A stretch of 64,000 nucleotides of DNA from Microbispora rosea (GTDB taxonomy: Bacteria; Actinomycetota; Actinomycetes; Streptosporangiales; Streptosporangiaceae): assembly GCF_900156315.1 (NCBI RefSeq), contig NZ_FTNI01000002.1, forward strand, positions 372,001-436,000. Direction: 5' to 3'. The notes under the pieces are model-generated. The model saw only the letters and a list, made by a program, of their open reading frames with translations. It did no database searches and was not told the DNA's origin. The translations under genes were made by a program, and so were the position numbers. Positions 36,317-45,500 of this stretch are shown one piece after another (position 1 is the stretch's first letter; every line of letters begins with the position of its first letter).

Positions 36317-39300
36317 CTACCCAAAGACACTCTTCCATCCCTTCTTGATACCCGACCCGATCGACTTGACGGTGTTCGCCACCGGTTTACGCAGGTGGTC
36401 GTACGCGGCGATCGCGGTGTCGCCGACGACGCCGCCGACCATTCCGCCGACGTACGCGCCCGCGGCGCCGCAGACCGCGGCGAGCACGACGCCCGGGCTG
36501 CACGCCGCCGCGCCGATCGTGGCCCCCGCGTAGGAGCCGCCCGCGACCGCCGCCCCGCGGATGGTCGCCCGCGCGACCTTCTCACCGGTGTTGATGTCCT
36601 TGTCCGAGTCGCTGCCCCATTGGGTGAGGGCGCCGTCGGCGAAGGTGGCGACGACCCCGAACCTGCCGACGAACTTGCCCGCCTTGCCGAGCCTGCCGCC
36701 CCACTTGATGCCGCGCGCCTCGATCCGGTTGGCCTTGGCGTCGTACCACTTGCCGAGCCCCTTCCACAGCCACTTGGTCAGCCAGTTGCCCTCCGGATAG
36801 CTGACCGACTTGAGCTTGTAGAGGCCGGCCATGACCCGGCGGCTCTCCTTGAAGTTCTCACCCCAGGTGTTGAGCATGTCCGCGGGGCCGCCCAGTCCGT
36901 ACGCCAGCCAGCCCAGGGCGGTGAACTTGCGTGGATCGACGCTGGCCAGGGTGTTGCTCTTGACCGTGGAGCCGAAGCTCGGGCCGGAGCGGTGCGGCGC
37001 GCCGCCGCCACCGCCGGTGGAGCCGCCACCGCCACCGTGGCCACCGCCGCCGCCGTGGTTACCTCCTCCCCCTCCGTGGTTGAGGACGGCCAGCAGGGCC
37101 CGCATGAGCGCCAGCAGGATCGCCAGCCAGCTGCCCCAGAACTTGCCGTCGGGGTCGGTGAAGGTGACGGGGTTGTTGCCGGCGTAGGCGTAGCCGTTCA
37201 TCTGCTGCGGGTCGTGCGGGTCGATGATCGGGTCGACGCTGATGAACCTGCCGGTGGCGGGGTCGTACTCGCGGGCCCCGAGGTGGGTGAGCCCGGTCGA
37301 CTCGTCCACGGTGCCGCCGACGAAGCCCTTCTCGCCCGGCCAGGAGCCCGGCGGCGCTCCCCGCTGCTGGCCGAAGGGCTTGAACCGGCGCTGGGTCAGC
37401 GACTGGTTCGCCGCGTCGATCGCCAGCTCCGCCGTGCCGTTCTGGTCTGCGGCCAGGAACTTCACGCCCGCGGTGGTGCGCACCGCGACCGTCACGGTGT
37501 CGTGCGTGTAGTACCTGGTCGCCTGGACCTTGGCCGTGGAATCGGCCGCGGCCTTGTCCAGGCGCAGCTCCAACCCGGGGAGGTAGAGCGTGGTGCCGCC
37601 GGGGTCGCGCCGGATGAGCCGGTTGCCGTCGGCGTCGTACACGTAGGAGGTGACCTTCGTGCCCTCGGTCACCTTGGCCAGGCGACCCTCGACGTCCCAC
37701 TCCAGCGTCTGGGCCGTGGCGCCGATCGTGCGGCCGGTGGTGTTGCCGGTCTCGTCGTAGGCGTAGGACTCCGTGCGGGCGCCCGCGCCGCCGGTCTGGG
37801 TCACCCCGGACAGGGCGTGCGGGTGCGGCGAGCCGGGGGCCGGGTAGCCGTAGGTCCGGGTCGTGTCGGCCGCGCCGCCGACGCCGTGCTCGACCTCCTT
37901 CGTGCGGTTGCCGGTCACGTCGTACCCGAACGACTGCCAGTAGGGCGCGACGCCGCCGATGACGCTCGCGCTCGGCGCGCCCGCGCACGACTGGGTGCCC
38001 TGCGTCCAGGCCTCGGTGAGGCGGCGCAGATAGTCGTAGGCGAAACACTGGGTGTCGGTGCCGCTGCGGGACACGTCGGAGATCGAGACGACGTTGCCCA
38101 CGGCGTCGTAGGTGTAGGTGGCGTCGCGGTCCACGCCCGGCACGTTCTCGCGGTCCACCCGCGACGACCGCAGGCGCTGGGTGCCGTACTCGTAGGAATA
38201 GGTGAACCAGGTCTTCTTGCCTCCGGTCGACAGCTCGTACTGCTCGGGCTTGCCGGTGAGGCTGTGGATCGAGTCGGTGACGTACGGCGACAGGCCCGAC
38301 ATGGTGGTGGGCCTGCGCAGGTCGTCGTAGGAGTAGACGACGGTCTCGGCCGGGAGGCCGCCCGCCTCGGGGTAGGTGGCCGACTGGACGGTGCCGTCCA
38401 GTTTGTAGCGCGTGTCGAACACGTAGCTGCCCGCCAGCGCGCCCTCGGCGGACGGGATCGTCACGGTCGTGCGGATGGCCCGGTAGAGGTTGTCGTAGGC
38501 GTTGAACGTGGTCGTGTACGCCTGGCCGTTCGCGTACCTCGTGGCGCTGGACGCCTGTCCCTTGCGCACGGTGTCGTAGGCCCACGACGCCATCAGCGGG
38601 CCGGTCGCCGAGCCCTCACGGGTCTCCGTCTTACGGCCCATGGAGTCGTAGACGTTGAAGATCGTCTTGCCGCGCGCGTCGGTGGTGGTCAGCACGTGGT
38701 CGAGGTCGTCGTACGTCGTCTTCGTCGTCCCCTTGTCGGGGTCGCGCACCTCGGTCTCCCGCCCGCGCAGGTCGTAGAAGTGCGTCCAGACGTTGCCCGC
38801 GGGGTCCTTGACGGTCGAGAGCTTGCCGGCGGGCGTGTAGGTGTAGGTCGTCTTGTCGTAGTCGCCGGTGGGGGAGTCGCCCTTGTACTGGCGCAGCTCG
38901 ACGATCTGGTCGCGGGCGTCGGTCAGCGTGGTCACCGGCGTGTCCCCGGTCGGCGGGTCGACGGTGACCCTGCCGCCGCCGTAGCTGGTGACCGTGCGCC
39001 ACTTCTCCTTGGTCTCGCCGTTGCCGACGAGGAACCGTTCGAGTGTGACCCGGTTGCGGCCGTCGTAGTCGAACACCTTCTGCGACTCGACGTCGCCCTC
39101 GTACGCGCCGAACAGCTTGGTGGAGGGGGCCGTGGTCGAGTAGTACTGGCCGTACTCGCGGGCCACGTTGCCCCGGGAGTCGTAGAACTTGTCGCTGACC
39201 AGGCGGCCGCCGTCCGGCCCCGGCTCCTGGGTCTGGCGCAGCCGCAGCCGCCCGTCGTACAGCTCGTACGTCGGCGGGGTCTGGCCGCCCTCGGCGTCCA

Positions 39301-42300
39301 GCTTCTTCGTGCCGATGGCGACGATCTCGCCGTCCACGATGCGGTAGCTGAACTCCAGGTTCGGCGTCTGGCCCGCCGCCTTCGACCGGTCGGGCATCCA
39401 CACCTTCAGCAGGCGGCCGAGCGCGTCGTACTCCAGGTCGGTGCGCTTGCCGTTGGCGTCGATCTTGACGGTCTCGAACCCGTACGCCGGGTCCTTCTCC
39501 TGGCTGGTGACGTGGGCCGTCGAGGCGTCGCCGGGGACCACCGGCGGCCCGGTGACCTTCACGCCCGTGTTCAGCCCCCCGGTGTCGGTGTAGGCCGTGG
39601 TCGTGACGTGGCCGGCCGCGTTCTTCGTGGTCAGCTCGCGGCCGTAGGCGTCGTACGTCGAGACCTCCTTGGCGACGTACGTCGCGGTGGTGCCGTCGTG
39701 CGCGGCGATCGTCTCGACACGGGTGATGTCGCCCCTGGTGGGCGCGGTCCCGAAGGCGCCGTTGTCGTAGTAGGTGCGGTCGTCCTCGACGACCTGCTTG
39801 GACCGGTCGGGGGTGGCCGAGCACGCCACCGCGACCGTCTCCACCCTGACCGGATATCTCAGCATCCAGGCCTTGGTGTTCTGGGCGTAGGTGGTGCGGG
39901 TGCACCGGTCGTCGGCGGCGGTGGACAGGTCGCCCTTGTCGTCCACCTCGGTGGTGAGGCCGGCGACGGGCTCGTACTTCGTCCCGCTCTCGGTCTCCCG
40001 CCAGCCGCCGCCGTCCATCGCGGTCCACGTGTGCGTCTTGGCGACGTTGACGATGTTCGCGGTGACGGTGCCCCAGCTCCGGGTGCGCTTGGCCGTCTCC
40101 TGATACCAGGGCGTGTTGACGGTCTTGACCGCGACGGCGCCGTCCACGCCCTCGTATTCGGTCCGCTTGAGCTCGAACCCCTGCAGCGGGTCCTCGTCGA
40201 CGACGCTGCCGCCCTCGCCGTCGGAGACCGTGACCTTCTTCGTCCCGCCGCTCGGGCCGGCCCGGTCGCCGTTCATGCCGCGCAGGTAGCGCGTCTCGAC
40301 CAGGGAGCGCAGGTCGTTCCAGCCGCCGGTCCGCACCCGTACGCGGCCGTAGCCGCGCCACTGCGACCAGGTCTTGTACTTCTCCTTGGTCATGCCGTCG
40401 TCGTCGTCATAGTGCCAGGCGGCGCCGTCGAGGTACTCGTACGTCGTCAGCGCGTCGGGGGAGCCGCCGGTGCGGTCGGTCTGCACGACCTGGGTGACGA
40501 CGTACTTGTGGAACCAGTCGGTGATCGGGTCCTCGTACCCGGCGGGCGTCCACTTGACGGGAAAGCAGCGCCGGGTGTTGGTCTCCGGGGTGGGCAGCGA
40601 GCCGAGCGTGCAGTCGGCGTCGGAGTAGTTGACGTCGATCTGCCCGCCCGACTCGTCGTAGATCGCCCCGAGGCGATACTTGACGAACGGGGGGATGTCG
40701 TCGCCCTGCTTGTCCACCCGGTTGGGCAGTTGCACGTGGTTGAAGGTCACCGAGGGCAGCGCCACCGGGCTGCCGGCCGCGCGACCGGTGTGCGTGATCG
40801 ACTTCACCAGCAGGGCCTGGTCGATGTCCGCGTCGCCCCACAGGTGGTCGACGGCCCAGTTGTCCACGTCGCGGTAGGTGCCGTCGGCCTTGATCACCTG
40901 CGTGGTCACGCCGGTGAGCCGCTTGCGCGACCAGAACGTGGGCGCGAGCGTTCCATGGGTCGCCTTGCACTCCGTGCCGGTGTCGCAGTTCAGGTCGTAC
41001 GGCACGTCCGGCCACTTGGTGGGGTTCGAGCCGATCTTGCTAGGGTCGCAGTCGAAGGCGTCGGTCTTCAGGCACCGCTCGGAGACGCCGAACACCACGC
41101 GTGCCGGGGCCTTGGCCGTGAACAGCGTGTCGGAGCGCTGTCCGTATTCGATGCGGTCGAGCCAGCCCCCGCGCACGTACGGCGTCTCGTCCTCGGGCTT
41201 GAGGTTGCGGCCGTAGTGGTTGCCCTCCTGCTGGTAGTAGTACGTGATGGCGTTGCCGCGCGGGTCCACGACGTAGTCGAGGTTCCACTGGTAGGCCTGC
41301 TGGCACCACGAGGCGGCGAAGGTGGAGGCGTGACACGGCTCGTCCGCGTCGTCGCCGAACACGGGGTGCGTCCAGGCCGACTTCGTCTCCGGCTTGCCGC
41401 TGCTCCACCCGGGCAGCCGGTTGAGCCCGAAGAAGAACTGCACGCCGTCGGGGGTGGTGAGCTTCCAGTACTCCCCGTCGTCGTCGCCGTTGGCCTTGGC
41501 CGTGTCCTTCAGGCGTTCGACGCGGGTGCCGTCGTCGTTCTTCATCCGCCACGTGCCGTCGGATGCCTGGATCAGCTCGCCGCCGCGTCCGTTCCAGCTG
41601 ATCACGGCGTTGTCGTACGCCCAGCACTGGTCGCCGGGCGGGGTGCCCCACTGGTCTTTCGGCGCCCCGTCGTCCGCGCAGGGCTTGTAGGCGCGCTTGA
41701 TGTAGCCGGGCCAGTAGTCGAAGCCCTCGCCCACCCAGGACGGCTGGTTGTTGGTGTTGGAGGTGCGGCCGTCCACCGCGCCGGAGGAGTAGCCGATCTC
41801 CACCTTGGGCGTCAGCTCACCGGGGACGGGCGGCACCCGCAGGGGATAGGACCAGGAGAAGTCGCCCGACTGCTCGGCCACGGTCCAGGTGGCCGACGGC
41901 GACAGCTTGGTGGCCTTGTAGTCGCCCTTGTCGCTGGAGTCGCCGGAAACGGCCGCCAGCACCGTCGCGTCCGCCGGGACCGTGGCGGTGAGCGTGCGGC
42001 TCGCCGCGTCGTTGCGCGCGCGGACCGGCGTCTCCGTACGGCAGGAGGGCTGGTCGGGGGTCGTCAATGCGCAGGCGGGCAGCCGGACCAGCCGCAGCCG
42101 GCTGCCGTACGAGCCGCCGAATTCACCGGCGAGGGCCGAGTAGTCGACGGTGACACTCGACGCCCTGTCTCCGGCGGCCTTGACCGTGAACAGGGCGGCG
42201 TCGGCGCCGACGCGCGCTGCGGCGGCGCCGTCCAGCATCCGCACGGCGGCAGGGGAGGTGACCTTCACCTCGCCGGACGCGGGCCGCCGCGTGGTGGAGG

Positions 42301-42538
42301 CGCCTGCGGGGGCGCCCGCCGGGTCGGGGCGGCGGGGCTTGACGCCCGGCGTCTCACCGCGGACCACTCGCTCGGAGCTGCTCACCTCCGGGCGTCCCGC
42401 GTCCGGGGCCGCAGCCTGCGCGGGCTGGGCGACCAGGGACGCCGCGACGGTCACCAGCGCCGTGACCGCGGCGACCCTGCGTTTGAACCGCTGTCTGAAC
42501 CGCTGCCTGAACCTCTTCGGGTGGGGGAACCCGTTCAT
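36317..42538 (-). CDS. Giant secreted Rhs/YD-repeat protein with variable C-terminal domain
   Basis: A 2,073-residue protein. A basic signal peptide (RFRQRFRQRFKRRVAAVTAL, cleavage after AQA near 44) leads to an N-terminal SpvB/Rhs-like part (LTPKVEIGYSSGAVDG). A long array of YD repeats follows. The Rhs core near residues 1740-1798 has GAREYDPATGRFISVDPI and ends NNPVTFTDPDG, after which the sequence becomes variable. The tail (about 276 residues) holds a Gly/His linker, a helical domain and a glycine-zipper-like hydrophobic stretch (SYAGATIGAAACSPGVVL and GAAGAYVGGMVGGVVGD), suggesting membrane action. The frame is open far upstream through the LamG gene, but ATG 42538 has GGGAGG and the signal peptide. 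Confidence 0.9.
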   Translation of the reverse strand: MNGFPHPKRFRQRFRQRFKRRVAAVTALVTVAASLVAQPAQAAAPDAGRPEVSSSERVVRGETPGVKPRRPDPAGAPAGASTTRRPASGEVKVTSPAAVRMLDGAAAARVGADAALFTVKAAGDRASSVTVDYSALAGEFGGSYGSRLRLVRLPACALTTPDQPSCRTETPVRARNDAASRTLTATVPADATVLAAVSGDSSDKGDYKATKLSPSATWTVAEQSGDFSWSYPLRVPPVPGELTPKVEIGYSSGAVDGRTSNTNNQPSWVGEGFDYWPGYIKRAYKPCADDGAPKDQWGTPPGDQCWAYDNAVISWNGRGGELIQASDGTWRMKNDDGTRVERLKDTAKANGDDDGEYWKLTTPDGVQFFFGLNRLPGWSSGKPETKSAWTHPVFGDDADEPCHASTFAASWCQQAYQWNLDYVVDPRGNAITYYYQQEGNHYGRNLKPEDETPYVRGGWLDRIEYGQRSDTLFTAKAPARVVFGVSERCLKTDAFDCDPSKIGSNPTKWPDVPYDLNCDTGTECKATHGTLAPTFWSRKRLTGVTTQVIKADGTYRDVDNWAVDHLWGDADIDQALLVKSITHTGRAAGSPVALPSVTFNHVQLPNRVDKQGDDIPPFVKYRLGAIYDESGGQIDVNYSDADCTLGSLPTPETNTRRCFPVKWTPAGYEDPITDWFHKYVVTQVVQTDRTGGSPDALTTYEYLDGAAWHYDDDDGMTKEKYKTWSQWRGYGRVRVRTGGWNDLRSLVETRYLRGMNGDRAGPSGGTKKVTVSDGEGGSVVDEDPLQGFELKRTEYEGVDGAVAVKTVNTPWYQETAKRTRSWGTVTANIVNVAKTHTWTAMDGGGWRETESGTKYEPVAGLTTEVDDKGDLSTAADDRCTRTTYAQNTKAWMLRYPVRVETVAVACSATPDRSKQVVEDDRTYYDNGAFGTAPTRGDITRVETIAAHDGTTATYVAKEVSTYDAYGRELTTKNAAGHVTTTAYTDTGGLNTGVKVTGPPVVPGDASTAHVTSQEKDPAYGFETVKIDANGKRTDLEYDALGRLLKVWMPDRSKAAGQTPNLEFSYRIVDGEIVAIGTKKLDAEGGQTPPTYELYDGRLRLRQTQEPGPDGGRLVSDKFYDSRGNVAREYGQYYSTTAPSTKLFGAYEGDVESQKVFDYDGRNRVTLERFLVGNGETKEKWRTVTSYGGGRVTVDPPTGDTPVTTLTDARDQIVELRQYKGDSPTGDYDKTTYTYTPAGKLSTVKDPAGNVWTHFYDLRGRETEVRDPDKGTTKTTYDDLDHVLTTTDARGKTIFNVYDSMGRKTETREGSATGPLMASWAYDTVRKGQASSATRYANGQAYTTTFNAYDNLYRAIRTTVTIPSAEGALAGSYVFDTRYKLDGTVQSATYPEAGGLPAETVVYSYDDLRRPTTMSGLSPYVTDSIHSLTGKPEQYELSTGGKKTWFTYSYEYGTQRLRSSRVDRENVPGVDRDATYTYDAVGNVVSISDVSRSGTDTQCFAYDYLRRLTEAWTQGTQSCAGAPSASVIGGVAPYWQSFGYDVTGNRTKEVEHGVGGAADTTRTYGYPAPGSPHPHALSGVTQTGGAGARTESYAYDETGNTTGRTIGATAQTLEWDVEGRLAKVTEGTKVTSYVYDADGNRLIRRDPGGTTLYLPGLELRLDKAAADSTAKVQATRYYTHDTVTVAVRTTAGVKFLAADQNGTAELAIDAANQSLTQRRFKPFGQQRGAPPGSWPGEKGFVGGTVDESTGLTHLGAREYDPATGRFISVDPIIDPHDPQQMNGYAYAGNNPVTFTDPDGKFWGSWLAILLALMRALLAVLNHGGGGGNHGGGGGHGGGGGSTGGGGGAPHRSGPSFGSTVKSNTLASVDPRKFTALGWLAYGLGGPADMLNTWGENFKESRRVMAGLYKLKSVSYPEGNWLTKWLWKGLGKWYDAKANRIEARGIKWGGRLGKAGKFVGRFGVVATFADGALTQWGSDSDKDINTGEKVARATIRGAAVAGGSYAGATIGAAACSPGVVLAAVCGAAGAYVGGMVGGVVGDTAIAAYDHLRKPVANTVKSIGSGIKKGWKSVFG
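42482..42517. repeat. 12-bp triplicate in the Rhs signal peptide
   Basis: Three 12-base units (42482, 42494, 42506) with a shared tgaacc core encode the repeated basic FRQR motif before the hydrophobic core of the signal peptide. Confidence 0.75.
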
Positions 42539-42591
42539 GCGCAACCTCCCGCCCGGCCGCCGCGCGGCGGCCGGGGCTGCTTCGAGTTCGC

Positions 42592-45500
42592 TTACAGGCC
42601 GGTGTCCGTGGCCAGCTCGGTGCCGCCGGCCAGCATCTGGATCTGTTCCTCGGTCGCGATCCCCTGGATGGCCCACACGTCGTCGATCACGCCGGGCCAG
42701 TACTCGGCCCATGCGCCGTCCGCCTTGGTACGGCCGAGCTGGAGCCCCTTGCCCGCGTTGAAGCCGATCACGTTGTGGCGCCAGGACACCGTGTCCTCGA
42801 CCTGTTCCAGCTCGCCGTTCACGTAGAGCCGCATCTCGTCCTGGAAGGCGTCGTACACGATCGCCACGTGATCCCAGTCGAAGCCGGACTGGAAGGCCGA
42901 ATGCTCGGCGGTCGGCCGGGCCGCGCCGGTCGCGTCCTTGTCCGGCATCTCGATCTGGTAGCCGCCCGCGTTCGCCGGGTCGGCCGGGTCGGGCCGGTAG
43001 CGCAGGGTGAACGCGCTGTTGACCGAGCCCTCCTGGCTGAAGACCGCCGCGGCCCTGGACGGCCGTCCCGCGGTCGTCACCCAGCCCGCGATCGTGAAGC
43101 TCTCGTCGGTGCGGACGGCCGGGACGGAGGTGGCGGCGTAGTCGCCGTCGCCGTCCAGCACCAGGCCGCCCGGCGGGGTGCCGACCCAGCCAGCTCCCTG
43201 GTCGATCCTGGCGTTGCCGTTCAGCGTGACGTGGCGCCCGGACGGGCCGTCGTCGGCGGCGATGGTCAGCGAGGCGCCGGAGGCCAGTGTCGCGATCTCC
43301 GAGTCGCTGATGATCTGGTCGTACAGCCGCACGTCGTCGATGTCGCCGGGGAAGTAGGACTTCAGCGTGCCGTACCAGCCGGCCCCGATCTGCACCGGGC
43401 CGGTGGCCTTCCACGGCGTGGTGAAGGCCGTCGTGGAGTTGAGCTTGCCGTTGACGTAGAGCCTGATCTGCTTGTTCGCCGCGTCGTACACACCGGCGAG
43501 GTGGGTCCAGACGCCGCCCTCGGGCACGGCCGTGGACTGGGCCCGGGTGATCACGTCGTCGTCGTTGTCGTTGTTGTAGCGGTTGAAGATCCACCGGTCG
43601 TAGCTGGAGGAGTAGTACAGCTCGAACCCGCTGCGCCGGGAGCCGGCCTGTGTCGCGATGATCGCGGCGTGGGTCGGTTTGGCCGCCGGGAGCTTGGCCC
43701 AGGCCGACACCGAGAAGCTCTTGGTGGTGTCGGGCAGGACCGGGCCGCCGGTCTTGAGATAGCCGGTCGTGCCGTCGAGGTGCACGGCCTTGCCGAACCG
43801 CCCCGCCGCGCCGAACGTGACGCCGCCCTGCGGACCGGCCGGGTAGGCGCCGCCCGACTCCTCCGCGCGCGGGGCCCCGGCCGCCTCGTCCATCTTCCAG
43901 TAGGCGGTGGCGGCCCGTACGGCGGAGGCGGAGTCGTTCAGCTTCCAGCGCGAGGCCACCACGGGATGCTGGGTGAACAGGTTGCCGACCTCCTCGGGCG
44001 TGACGATGCGGTCGAACAGCCGCACGTCGTCGATCTCGCCGGGGAAGAAGGCGTCGAGCTTGCCGTACCAGCCCGCGCCGATCTGCACCGGGCCGGTGGC
44101 GTTCCACGGGGTCGTGTAGGCCGTCGTGGCCTGGAGCTGCCCGTTGACGTACAGCTTGATGTTCTTGGCCACCGGGTCGTACACGCCGACGAGGTGGGTC
44201 CATTCGCTGCCCTGGGGCGAGGCGGTGCCGATCGCCCGGGTGATCGTGCCGTCGGTCGTGTCGTTGTTGTAGCGGTTGAAGATCCACCGGTCGTAGCCGG
44301 AGGAGTAGTACAGCTCGAACCCGCTGCGCTGGGCGCCGATCTGCGTGGCGATGATCCCGGCGTGCGTGGGCTTGGTGGCGGGCAGCCGCGCCCAGGCCGA
44401 CACCGCGTAGCCGTTGCGCGTGTCGAGCACCGGCCCGGCGGTCCTGGCGTAGCCGTCGGTGCCGTTGGTCTGCATGGCGGTCTTCGACATGCCGTCCACC
44501 CCGAGCGTCACCCCGCCGTACACGGTCGCCGGGTACGCGCCCGAGACGTCGGCCACCTGGGTGGAGTCGATCGGCTCGTCCAGGGCCCACTGAGCCTTGG
44601 CCGGGGAGCCCGTCTTCACGCGGAACACGTAGCGCCCGATCTCGCTGGAGTTGCCGGCCGCGTCGAACGCCTTCACGGTGAGGTAGTTCGGCCCGGCGTG
44701 ATCGGGTGCGATGTCGATGGTCACCGCCCCGCCCGCGCTGGACGGCTTGCGCTCGTTGGCGGAGGTCGGGTTGGAGTTGACGCCGAACCAGTACTTGACC
44801 ACGTCGGACGAGGACGAGGCCGCGGTGAAACGGCCGTAGCGGCCGACGCCGTCATACCAGGGATCGGCCTCGTTCTCCGGGTCCGACTGCGGATAGGCAC
44901 TGGACGACAGCGTGGGAGCGGCCGGCACGCCCTTGTCGTAGGTGAAGTAGCACGCGGTGGCGTCGCCCGCGTAGCTCCACGGGCTGTACTGGTAGCCGTC
45001 CCAGGTGCGGACGTACCAGTTGATCGTCTTCTTCTCGGGTATCGACGCCGGCAGCGTGACCTGGAAGGTCGAGCCGGTGGTCTTCGGGCCGATCTTGCCC
45101 GACGACCACTTCTGCGCGCCGTCCCAGGTCGCGCCGAACTCGGCGTACACCTTCTTGGCGTCCGCGGAGTCGGCGTCGAGCAGGACCGCCGAGATGGTGG
45201 GGGGCACGCGTACGGCGGGGGCGGGGGAGTAGACGCAGGTGCCGCCGGGGTTCATCGACAGGTTCGACATCTTCGGCTGCGGCGGCGGGGTGTTGTAGTT
45301 GACCCGCAGGTAGGCGTCGTCGGCGAAGCGCTTCCAGCCCCCGGGGTCGGTCTCGTAGCCCGCGCGCAGGCCGAACGTCGTGGTCGACCACTTGCCCGCC
45401 GAGGCGTCCTTGACGGCCTTGGTCGCGTCGAACTCGACGTCGCCCGCGGGGCAGCTGGACGACCAGCCCTTGGCCACGTCACGGGTGTCGAGGTGCTCCA

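Noticed and set aside
37010..37085. Gly-codon repeat as a regulatory or mobile repeat
   Set aside because: It is in frame and encodes the Gly/His linker of the Rhs tail.
36302..42826. A 2,174-codon open frame on the plus strand opposite the Rhs gene
   Set aside because: It is rich in Gly, Val, Arg and Asp with no motif and mirrors the high-GC third positions of the real gene; it is a shadow frame.
36317..44590. The Rhs frame extended upstream through the LamG gene (2,757 codons)
   Set aside because: The extension overlaps the real LamG gene in another frame; ATG 42538 has a ribosome site and a signal peptide.
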